In this document: piece after piece, positions 1 through 5,573 of the stretch
Position numbering within the stretch: the first letter of the stretch is position 1
Layout: each line of letters begins with the position of its first letter
NCBI GenBank assembly: GCA_021789565.1
Contig: JAJYJL010000627.1
Location: 1-5,714 of the forward strand
Direction: 5' to 3'
Origin: Acidobacteriota bacterium
Lineage (GTDB): Bacteria; Acidobacteriota; Terriglobia; UBA7540
DNA length: 5,714 bases
Program-made: the position numbers and the translations under genes
The notes under the pieces: generated by a model
Told to the model about the DNA's origin: nothing
Database searches by the model: none
Seen by the model: only the letters and a program-made list of their open reading frames with translations

Positions 1-478
1 AAAAGCCTCCCGTAAAAGCCGGTCCCGGCGTACGGCCGGAACGCCGCCGTCAAAATATGCGAAGTTTATTTCTATCAATAGATTGCATCTTTGACTCCAC
101 CGGATAAAGTAACTGCTGGCCGAACCGCTTCATCTCTGTCACCAAACCTGGCTCCGCATGGGTGAAACCAGACTGTGCCAAAAATAAAAATGCCCACCCG
201 ATAGGAGGACATATCTTCCCTCCGGATTCACGGGTGAGCATTTTTATTGAGAGGAGAATAGAAGGTCGGACGCGCTCCGCCATCTAAACTCGGTTGGAGT
301 GTAATTAAAACCAGGCAGTCATGTCAAGGAATTTTTAGGAAAATATTTGGCCTGTAAGTACGTCGTTTACAGACACTTACCGCCACAATACTTTCGCCGA
401 AAACTCTGAAAAATTTCCAGAATTCACTCTCGGAGACGCCGTCTGCAACTTAAGTCACGCTCTTGGTTAGGGTTACTG
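1..478. other. Left intergenic region, no supported gene
   Basis: This stretch lies downstream of the leftward gene cluster and contains no gene I can support. Its first 50 bases are GC-rich and hold small inverted repeats: CGGCGT at 26-31 with ACGCCG at 41-46, and GCCG/CGGC at 18-29, which on the minus strand is followed by TTTT and could be a weak terminator. Positions 183-248 hold a much stronger hairpin, listed separately. Positions 284-478 are AT-rich and carry only a short inverted repeat, GTAAGT at 354-359 with ACTTAC at 375-380, and an AGACG/CGTCT pair near 434-444. A 77-codon minus-strand frame at 50-283 is rejected because it runs through the terminator hairpin and has no ribosome binding site. 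Confidence 0.6.
183..248 (-). terminator. Likely rho-independent terminator of the leftward cluster, possibly bidirectional
   Basis: The arms at 183-200 and 231-248 pair over 18 positions with a single non-Watson-Crick pair (194/237), which is a tolerated G-U on the minus-strand RNA but a C-A mismatch on the plus-strand RNA. The GC core (GCTCACCCG with CGGGTGGGC) is followed on the minus strand by a TTTTTATTTTT tail, as expected for intrinsic termination. The 30-base loop holds a second stem, GGAGG 204-208 with CCTCC 219-223. It lies about 230 bases beyond the stop of the last gene and faces the right way for that transcript. The other strand also ends in a T-run, so it may stop traffic from both sides. 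Confidence 0.7.
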
Positions 479-1555
479 TCATTTCAAGTTCAGTTGGATA
501 ATGGAGTCTTCGTACCCACGGGCCCAATCCGAATGCGGGAACCACCGGGCCGCAACCCGGCGGGAAGCAAAAATCAGGAACCCGGCCAGCACAGCCATGC
601 CCACCAGAAGAACCACCAGAATGATGTTCCCCATCAGCAGGTGAAGCATTTGCACTGTGACGGGCTTGCCCGGCGGAGGCTGGTCCCAGCTTACTTGCTG
701 CTCAATTTTCAACAGGCTCATCAGGCGCGTTGCAACTTCTTTATTTTGTGCGTTCTGGACCAGGAGTACGTAGCTGCTTTTCAGCCTTCCGTAAATTGCT
801 TCCGCTCCGCTCTTGTGGTTAACGCCCAGACTGTTTTCAAAGGTGGCGAACCGTTTGCGCGCAATAGCACCGGTGGGATAACTGATAAAGACCAGAGTCA
901 CGGGCTTGCCGTTCAGGCGGTAGGCTGCTGCCTGAAGCTCCGCCCCCATCTGGAAGTCCACCAGGTTTGCGGGCAGGAACGGAACAGCCCGTTGCATGGC
1001 CACGGGTCCCAGAATGTATTTATGCGAGCCTGGAATCATTCCCTTGGAGGGCAGGGATGGCGGCAGCAGTGCCATGGTATTCGCTGACGGAGCCGCTCCG
1101 GCGATCGCAACCAGAGCAGAGCGGAAATCATTTTCCGACATTTTGGCTGGCCGCATGACGCGGACAAAGAACGTCCCGCGCGCCATCAGGGCCTGTTCGG
1201 GGCCGACGACGGCAAGCTTCATTCCCTTTTCTGCCTGCATCGAAGGGTCCCGGTAGAAGGTAAACAATCCGTATGCAGAAGAGGGATCAGGCGCTTTTTC
1301 AACGACGGTTTCGATGGTTTGATGATCTTTGCCGTAGGTCCGGACCTCAACTTTTGTCACGCCGTATTCGTTATCGACGGGCGGCTGCACTCCCCACTGG
1401 CGCACGTCGTTCAAGCTGACATTTCGGCTCTTTCGCACCTGCCATTCAGGCAGGGAGGCCAGGTTCACAATCGTAGTGCGTTGGGCGCCGGCTGGAACGG
1501 CGCTCAAGGCCAGGATGGCCCAAAGTGTCATGTTGAGGCGGGTGATGGACTTCAT
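479..1555 (-). CDS. Secreted, C-terminally membrane-anchored protein, DUF6599-like
   Basis: A 358-residue protein of unknown function. Residues 1-24 form a signal peptide: a basic start, a hydrophobic stretch (LWAILALSAV), then PAGA before Q25 as a plausible cleavage site. Residues 26-290 form the presumed exported domain, with the early LPEWQV segment and the S-S-A-Y-G-L-F-T-F-Y segment near 92-101. One transmembrane helix spans about 309-331, followed by positive residues (SRRVAARW) and a short tail ending in IIQLNLK, so the bulk should be periplasmic with a cytoplasmic tail. From memory, this layout and tail resemble acidobacterial proteins assigned to DUF6599; I could not run a profile search. 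No catalytic motif is visible. The ATG at 1555 was preferred over a TTG one codon upstream; AGGG lies only 4 bases before it, a weak ribosome binding site. It is third in a leftward cluster with two cell-wall hydrolases, 215 bases after the amidase, so it may be transcribed separately. Confidence 0.85.
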   Translation of the reverse strand: MKSITRLNMTLWAILALSAVPAGAQRTTIVNLASLPEWQVRKSRNVSLNDVRQWGVQPPVDNEYGVTKVEVRTYGKDHQTIETVVEKAPDPSSAYGLFTFYRDPSMQAEKGMKLAVVGPEQALMARGTFFVRVMRPAKMSENDFRSALVAIAGAAPSANTMALLPPSLPSKGMIPGSHKYILGPVAMQRAVPFLPANLVDFQMGAELQAAAYRLNGKPVTLVFISYPTGAIARKRFATFENSLGVNHKSGAEAIYGRLKSSYVLLVQNAQNKEVATRLMSLLKIEQQVSWDQPPPGKPVTVQMLHLLMGNIILVVLLVGMAVLAGFLIFASRRVAARWFPHSDWARGYEDSIIQLNLK

Positions 1556-1558
1556 CAA

Positions 1559-1770
1559 GCCCTAGCATAGCAGAAATTGTCTGCGGCGGCATGAAGGCCC
1601 TTGCGGCGGCAGAGTTTGATTTTTTCCGTACCGCGTTTATCCAGCCGCCGGCATGGAGGCCGCGAGTTGACCCCCGATCGGGTGGCGCCACGGGGCCTCT
1701 GACCGTGTCAAAAAAACGGGCGGAAAGCGGCAGCCTGCCTGACGGGCGGGCCGGCGAACGAGAGGTCACT
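1559..1770. other. Intergenic gap between amidase and DUF6599-like genes
   Basis: This 212-base GC-rich gap breaks an otherwise tight cluster. It holds two adjacent perfect 10-bp palindromes, CCCGATCGGG at 1673-1682 and GTGGCGCCAC at 1682-1691, which share one base. On the minus strand a T7 run (complement of 1710-1716) leads into TTGACA (1711 to 1706), but no convincing -10 box follows at normal spacing. A TATGCT box (1569 to 1564) lies 8 bases before the ATG of the downstream gene and could serve a nearly leaderless transcript. No gene is supported here; minus-strand reading frames crossing it overlap both neighbours. Confidence 0.5.
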
Positions 1771-4044
1771 TCACTGGGTCCGCTGGGCCACGCGGACGCT
1801 CCCCAGGTTGTTGATGTAATTTTCGACGCCACGGAAAAGCGCCCTGGCAATCTGCTCACGGTAAGCGGGCTCCCTCAGGAGATGCTCGGATTGGGGATTC
1901 GAGAGAAAGGAAATTTCCGCCAGAACGGAGGGCATGTTGGCGCCGATCAGAACCACAAAGGGGGCCTTTCGCACGCCGCGGTTGTGGATGCCGCGCGAGA
2001 TCCTGGACATGCGCTTATAGAGCACCGTTTGGATGTCGCGGGCAAGTTCCTGCGACTCCTCAATCTTGTTGTTGAGGGCGATTTTTTTGATCAGGTTCTG
2101 CAACTGGTGGACGGATTCCTGTGAGGTTGCGTTTTCACGCGCGGCCAGCCGCAGTGCTTCGGGGTCGCTGGTAAAGTTCAGGAAGTAGGTTTCAATCCCC
2201 CTCACGTGATGGTCGCTGCTGGCATTGGCATGAATGGAGATAAACAGGTCCGCGCGGTCTTCGTTGGCGATCGCGGTCCTTTCTTCCAGGGGAACAAACT
2301 TGTCCGTGCTCCGCGTCATAAACACTTCGCTGTTGGTTTGTGTCTCAATCAGTTTGCGCAGCCGGAGTCCGATATCGAGCACGACGTTCTTTTCTTCCAG
2401 TCCCGTGGGGCCGATGGTTCCCGTATCAAAACCCCCGTGGCCCGGGTCGATCACGATGCGCGCCACTTTCAATCCCAGGGCCCGCGTAAGTGTCTGCGAC
2501 CCGTCTTCCGTGGGGGAAGCCGGCCTGGTGGAAATCCGATAAGGCTTGCTGACGGTGTCGTTGGAAGCCACTTCAACTTTCCGTTTCGCAGCGTGCGGGA
2601 CCGGCCGGGAGAGTGCGGCTTCAGCCTTCTTCACGGCTTCGCGGTCATGGCCGCTGGATGCGGTCCCGGCCTGCGGTTTTGCAGGTTTCTCCATGCGAGG
2701 GTTGGAAACAACTTCCGTTTTGGGGGCCGCAGGTTTCTGGACGGGTTGATCTGATGTCACCGGAAGCTGCGTTTTCGCACCCTTTTCAGTTTTATGATTT
2801 GATTCGGCTTCAGCCATCGCCACTGCGGCCTGCTGGTCAGGGAATTCGATGGCGCCCCCGGACTTTCGATTCGCAACCTCTTCAATGCCCCTTGAAGCCT
2901 CAGCTTCCGTTTTCAGCGGTGAGGCCGGCGACAGCTTCACGGCAGAAGCCTTCTCTACCGCCGGGACCTGCTCGATAGGTTCGGTTCTTGCGGCGGCGCG
3001 GGCAGGGAGCTTTTCGTGTTTCGGGGCGTTACTTGCTGTTTCGGTTGGCGATCCATGGACGTCGATAATAAGCCGGAAGGGATTGGGGAGCGGGAAGGCG
3101 GAATAGTCGCTGATGTCCTTGACGTCCAGCACAATGCGGGTGACGTTGGGCTTGAACTGGCCCACGCGGACATCGCGCAGGTAAGCCCCATTGACGGAAA
3201 CGTTGTTCTTCAACAGCGCGCGGCTCACGCGGGTGTTCTGAAGGTCAAAGACAATCCTGTCCGGGTGATCCAACCGAAGCGTATTGTATTTGAATGGCGC
3301 CTGTCCCCCAATCACCACCCGGGTGTAATTGGGCCCCACCCACTTGTGGATCTCCGTCACTTCCACCGGACCCCCGGCCGCAGCCGCTTCGGGCTTGGCT
3401 TCCTCCACAGTCTCGGTGGCCTTTGCGGATTCCCGTTCCTTCCGCGCGGCCTGCATGCCGGCAATTTCCTTCAGCCTTTTCCGCGCTTCGGTCGCCAGCG
3501 AGGAACCAGGGTGCTTTTCAAGGACCTCGCGATAGGCCGCTTCAGCCTGTTCGGGGTCGTTGAGGCATTCAAGATAGACCTTCCCCACCTCCAGCACGGA
3601 TTCGCGCGCCATGCTCGTCCCCGGGTATTGCGACACGACGTATTGGTAAGACCTGATGGCCGATTTGTAGTATTCGGGACCGTGAAACAAGCGGCCCATC
3701 TCCACGTAGAGATCGCCCATGGTTTCCGCCGCAACCGGAGCTTTGACGTAAGCGAAGTCGTAATAATAGACCTGCTGGTATTCGCGGATGACGCGCGTGT
3801 ATTCCGCCCGCGTGCGATGCCTGGCGGGTTTGGCCTCCAGCTTCCGCTGCATGTCCACGGCGCGCGCCCACGCTTTGCGGGCAAGTGCCGGATGCCGCAA
3901 GGTGGCAAAGCCGGGCGCCGAAGCCAGAATGATACACACCGCCGCCAGCGCGGCAAGACCGAGCCCCAGCCGTCGCGTCACTACTTCTTGTTGCCCTCTT
4001 GTTTTCGCTTCCGTTGTCTCCCCCTGGATGGCTGAATTCACCAT
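1771..4044 (-). CDS. N-acetylmuramoyl-L-alanine amidase with TPR-like, AMIN and Amidase_3 domains
   Basis: Zinc amidase that cleaves the bond between N-acetylmuramic acid and L-alanine in peptidoglycan; AmiC-type family members act at the septum. Residues 1-24 are polar and basic, followed by a hydrophobic signal or anchor segment at about 25-47. Residues 105-192 look like two TPR-like helical repeats (Y-Y-K-S-A-I, then A-E-A-A-Y-R-E-V-L). Residues 228-330 form the AMIN domain, which in AmiC targets the enzyme to the septal wall. A low-complexity Ala/Lys/Glu/Pro linker covers about 331-520. Amidase_3 covers about 528-745, with zinc ligands H536 (DPGHGG), E551 (in LEEKN) and H605 (SIHAN) and catalytic E710 (VLAEISFLSN). 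The insertion at about 625-680 may correspond to the inhibitory helix region of regulated amidases. At 757 residues it is far longer than the roughly 400-residue AmiC because of the TPR and linker. The ATG at 4044 has no clear Shine-Dalgarno; a TTG at 4062 (6 residues more, only 9 bases after the upstream stop, GGAG 12 bases before it) is an equally possible start. Confidence 0.95.
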   Translation of the reverse strand: MVNSAIQGETTEAKTRGQQEVVTRRLGLGLAALAAVCIILASAPGFATLRHPALARKAWARAVDMQRKLEAKPARHRTRAEYTRVIREYQQVYYYDFAYVKAPVAAETMGDLYVEMGRLFHGPEYYKSAIRSYQYVVSQYPGTSMARESVLEVGKVYLECLNDPEQAEAAYREVLEKHPGSSLATEARKRLKEIAGMQAARKERESAKATETVEEAKPEAAAAGGPVEVTEIHKWVGPNYTRVVIGGQAPFKYNTLRLDHPDRIVFDLQNTRVSRALLKNNVSVNGAYLRDVRVGQFKPNVTRIVLDVKDISDYSAFPLPNPFRLIIDVHGSPTETASNAPKHEKLPARAAARTEPIEQVPAVEKASAVKLSPASPLKTEAEASRGIEEVANRKSGGAIEFPDQQAAVAMAEAESNHKTEKGAKTQLPVTSDQPVQKPAAPKTEVVSNPRMEKPAKPQAGTASSGHDREAVKKAEAALSRPVPHAAKRKVEVASNDTVSKPYRISTRPASPTEDGSQTLTRALGLKVARIVIDPGHGGFDTGTIGPTGLEEKNVVLDIGLRLRKLIETQTNSEVFMTRSTDKFVPLEERTAIANEDRADLFISIHANASSDHHVRGIETYFLNFTSDPEALRLAARENATSQESVHQLQNLIKKIALNNKIEESQELARDIQTVLYKRMSRISRGIHNRGVRKAPFVVLIGANMPSVLAEISFLSNPQSEHLLREPAYREQIARALFRGVENYINNLGSVRVAQRTQ

Positions 4045-4071
4045 GGCAGCCGGCCGGCGCAAAACGTCCGC

Positions 4072-4758
4072 CTACTCCGCATTGGTAAAATGGATGACTC
4101 CTTGAGAATCCACGTAGCGGACAATCGGCACAATCCGAGCGGCGGCAGGCGCTGCTGCGGCCGCGGAGCCGATATTCTTTGAATGGTAAAGGTGCGTGAT
4201 GGCCCGCACGTAATGTTCGGTTTCCGGGATGGCCGGAACGCCTCCGGACCTGATCACGCGCTCCTCTCCCGCGTTGTAAGCGGCCAGCGAGAGCGGCAGA
4301 TTGCCTCCGAAAAGGTCCAGAAGATATTTCAGGTAGCTGACGCCCCCTTGAATGTTCTGACTGGGATCAAAAGGGTTCTGGACGCCAAAGCGATGGGCCG
4401 TGGCTGGAATCAACTGCATCAGCCCCATGGCGCCTTTGGAGGAAACGGCTGAAGGATCGTAATTGGATTCAACCCGGATCACGGCGTGGACCAGTTTGGG
4501 GTCCACCTGATAATGGCTGGAAACGCGGTCAATAATCGAGTCAATCCTGGCCGGGCTTGTGGCAGCAGGTCCTGGCCGGGCGGAAGCGGACTGTGTGTCC
4601 GGGGGATTGGCGTTGATGTACAGGTCCCCGCCGCTCTGGCCCGTGATGGTGGCTATTTGTCCTGCCCAAAGGAGAGACGGAAGCGGCAGGAGACCGGCGA
4701 GAAGAAAGCCGCAGGCTGCAACCGCAGCAGGCATTTTGGACTTTGACCAGATATGCAT
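4072..4758 (-). CDS. Secreted lytic transglycosylase (SLT domain)
   Basis: A 228-residue enzyme of lytic transglycosylase family 1, which cuts the MurNAc-GlcNAc bond of peptidoglycan in the periplasm and leaves a 1,6-anhydroMurNAc end. Residues 1-33 form the signal peptide, with lysines at 6 and 8, then a Leu/Ala-rich stretch to LLWAG. A flexible Pro/Ala/Ser segment follows to about 70. The SLT domain spans about 72-195: catalytic E97 in the VES motif, then GAMGLMQLIP at 109-118 and AYNAG at 160-164, all canonical. The C-terminal YVDSQGVIHFTN (215-226) resembles the motif of DUF4124-type tails. The start at 4758 was chosen because GGAGG lies 10 bases upstream, a signal peptide follows at once, and a TATAAT promoter box at 4927-4922 falls inside the longer version that begins with TTG at 4995. 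An in-frame ATG at 4800 would add 14 residues before the signal peptide. It is first in the cluster and ends just before the amidase, so the two are probably co-transcribed. Confidence 0.93.
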   Translation of the reverse strand: MHIWSKSKMPAAVAACGFLLAGLLPLPSLLWAGQIATITGQSGGDLYINANPPDTQSASARPGPAATSPARIDSIIDRVSSHYQVDPKLVHAVIRVESNYDPSAVSSKGAMGLMQLIPATAHRFGVQNPFDPSQNIQGGVSYLKYLLDLFGGNLPLSLAAYNAGEERVIRSGGVPAIPETEHYVRAITHLYHSKNIGSAAAAAPAAARIVPIVRYVDSQGVIHFTNAE

Positions 4759-4768
4759 AGAGATCCAG

Positions 4769-4773
4769 CCTCC
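4769..4773 (-). promoter_or_regulatory. Shine-Dalgarno GGAGG of the transglycosylase gene
   Basis: GGAGG on the minus strand, 10 bases before the ATG at 4758. It decides the start of the gene against the upstream TTG (4995) and ATG (4800). It lies wholly inside the 3' arm of the palindrome at 4769-4788. Confidence 0.75.
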
Positions 4774-4788
4774 ACAAATTTGTGGAGG
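4769..4788 (-). promoter_or_regulatory. Perfect 20-bp palindrome covering the ribosome binding site
   Basis: CCTCCACAAA followed by its exact reverse complement. In the mRNA it can fold into an 8-bp stem (CCUCCACA with UGUGGAGG) closed by an AAUU loop. The 3' arm ends in the Shine-Dalgarno GGAGG, and the 5' arm begins with CCUCC, the anti-Shine-Dalgarno sequence, so folding would hide the ribosome binding site. It could instead be a DNA operator for a dimeric repressor. It lies about 130 bases downstream of the likely transcription start, which fits translational control better than blocking of polymerase binding. Symmetry stops exactly at the ends: neither flanking base pairs. Confidence 0.6.
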
Positions 4789-4921
4789 AACGGAACCCAT
4801 CCCCCCCCGCTGCCCTGACCCAATCAGCCGGGATTCAGCTTGCTCTTCGTTTTGCGGGAACGGCCTGGCACTCCACCCGCCGCCTGCAAACCTGGCGGGC
4901 AGAACCGTCCAAAACGATTGA

Positions 4922-4950
4922 ATTATAACGTGCTTTTGCCGTGTCAACAA
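4922..4950 (-). promoter_or_regulatory. Sigma70-type promoter of the leftward cluster
   Basis: On the minus strand a perfect TATAAT -10 box occupies 4927 to 4922. Upstream, TTGTTGACA gives two possible -35 boxes: TTGTTG (4950 to 4945) with an ideal 17-base spacer, or consensus TTGACA (4947 to 4942) with a short 14-base spacer. Transcription would start near 4914-4916, leaving a leader of roughly 155 bases before the transglycosylase ATG. The leader holds a GC-rich hairpin (CCCGCC 4876-4881 with GGCGGG 4894-4899), a run of eight G at 4808 to 4801, and the palindrome over the ribosome binding site. Confidence 0.65.
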
Positions 4951-5080
4951 GAAAAAATGTGATTCTCCGCATTTCTTCGCCACGTGTAGTCGCAAGCTTT
5001 TGTCGCGCGGTTTTCAGAATTCCATCCCCGGATTCGGCCTCAGAGCGGGAATTTGGGCCCGGATGGGCTACATCGAGGCC
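4951..5080. other. Non-coding stretch upstream of the promoter
   Basis: No gene is supported. The visible structure is a 7-bp perfect inverted repeat, CGGCCTC at 5035-5041 with GAGGCCG at 5075-5081. Nested in it is an imperfect pair, CCATCCCCGG near 5022-5031 with CCGGATGG near 5059-5066. Together these could form a cruciform or a short structured RNA, but nothing shows that it is expressed. Confidence 0.4.
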
Positions 5081-5276
5081 GTGTTTTCTCCGGTTCGTTT
5101 TTGGGTTGTTTTTTAGCCATCATTTATTATCAACAACATGGCCCGCTTCGTTTTTAGCTTCGTTTTTTCCACAGCTACGTGTTTTCAACAACTTCTCCGC
5201 TTCGTTTTTCGGTTCGTTTTTGGCTATCTATGTAGCCTTTATGTTTGTTTTCAATAACTTCTCCGGTTCGTTTTTT
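5081..5276 (-). repeat. Cluster of degenerate TTCGTTTTT-core repeats (K-N-E-A/P on the minus strand)
   Basis: Six TTCGTT cores, each followed by further T, begin at 5094, 5147, 5159, 5201, 5213 and 5267. The intervals are 53, 12, 42, 12 and 54 bases; apart from the first, all are multiples of three. Four cores carry a larger unit: the best copies are 5186-5209 and 5252-5276 (CAAYAACTTCTCCGSTTCG then T), 5131-5155 has one extra base, and 5085-5103 lacks the nine-base CAACAACTT segment. On the minus strand the units read K-N-E-A/P-E-K-L-L-K-T. Two lie in one frame separated by a TAG and there is no start codon, so this is not a live gene. From memory, similar peptide repeats turn up in short hypothetical proteins of acidobacterial genomes, which suggests a dispersed intergenic repeat family. 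Confidence 0.65.
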
Positions 5277-5384
5277 AAAATAACATCTTTTTTTGTCCCA
5301 TTCGTCTCAGAAACGTTCCCGCGAAGCCTGAAATGAGACTACCATGCTAGCCCACAAAAGTCAAGCAAATTCGGCGGGTGATTG

Positions 5385-5520
5385 TTCCAGGGGCGGAAGC
5401 CCCCTTTGGCTGGAATGGCCTGGTCCCGCAAGGCGGGATCGGAGCTAAAGCTCCGACCTCCCTAAGAAAAGAATCGCGGCCATGCCTGAAAAGTCAGGGG
5501 GGCGGACCTTCAGGTCCGAC
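5385..5520. repeat. Tandem cluster of five short perfect hairpins
   Basis: Five compact inverted repeats follow one another. 5390-5403 is GGGGC/GCCCC around a GGAA (GNRA-type) loop, itself framed by TTCCAG 5385-5390 and CTGGAA 5410-5415. 5422-5440 is GGTCCCGC/GCGGGATC with one wobble pair around AAG. 5439-5456 is TCGGAGC/GCTCCGA around TAAA. 5485-5498 is CCTGA/TCAGG around AAAG. 5503-5518 is CGGACC/GGTCCG around TTCA. The second and third share bases 5439-5440, so they compete. None has a T-run, so they are not terminators. The arrangement resembles REP-like palindromic intergenic repeats. A plus-strand reading frame across the region is only a by-product. Confidence 0.6.
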
Positions 5521-5573
5521 AAAAACAGGCAGGCTTGAGACACGAGCTTTAGCCCATGAAGAGGTTTCATCTC

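Noticed and set aside
50..283. Minus-strand 77-codon frame with a signal-peptide-like middle
   Set aside because: It runs through the terminator hairpin and T-run, has no ribosome binding site, and resembles no family I know.
494..1087. Plus-strand 197-codon frame
   Set aside because: It lies wholly antisense to the DUF6599-like gene and its Cys/His/Gln-rich translation looks like a shadow frame.
1710..1770. T7 run after the amidase as an intrinsic terminator
   Set aside because: The minus-strand sequence just before the run (CCGCCCG) has no complementary GC arm upstream, only a same-sense repeat, so no stem abuts the T-run.
1446..1859. Minus-strand 137-codon frame bridging two genes
   Set aside because: It overlaps the amidase 3' end and the start of the next gene in another frame, with a low-complexity Arg/Pro/Ser translation.
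3016..4035. Plus-strand 339-codon frame
   Set aside because: It is antisense to the amidase, whose catalytic motifs are intact; long antisense frames are common in GC-rich genes.
4711..4722. V-A-A-C in the transglycosylase signal peptide as a lipobox
   Set aside because: The cysteine is at residue 16, with a long hydrophobic stretch continuing after it, so it lies within the membrane-spanning core and not at its end.
4759..4995. Longer version of the transglycosylase starting at TTG 4995
   Set aside because: It contains the -10 and -35 boxes and would put 79 non-signal residues before an obvious signal peptide.
5081..5276. CRISPR-like array
   Set aside because: Unit spacing is irregular, the repeats are degenerate and low in complexity, and no cas gene is near.
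4941..5336. Plus-strand 131-codon Phe/Ser-rich frame
   Set aside because: It begins inside the promoter of the leftward cluster and its repetitive S-F-F peptide is only the complement of the repeat cluster.
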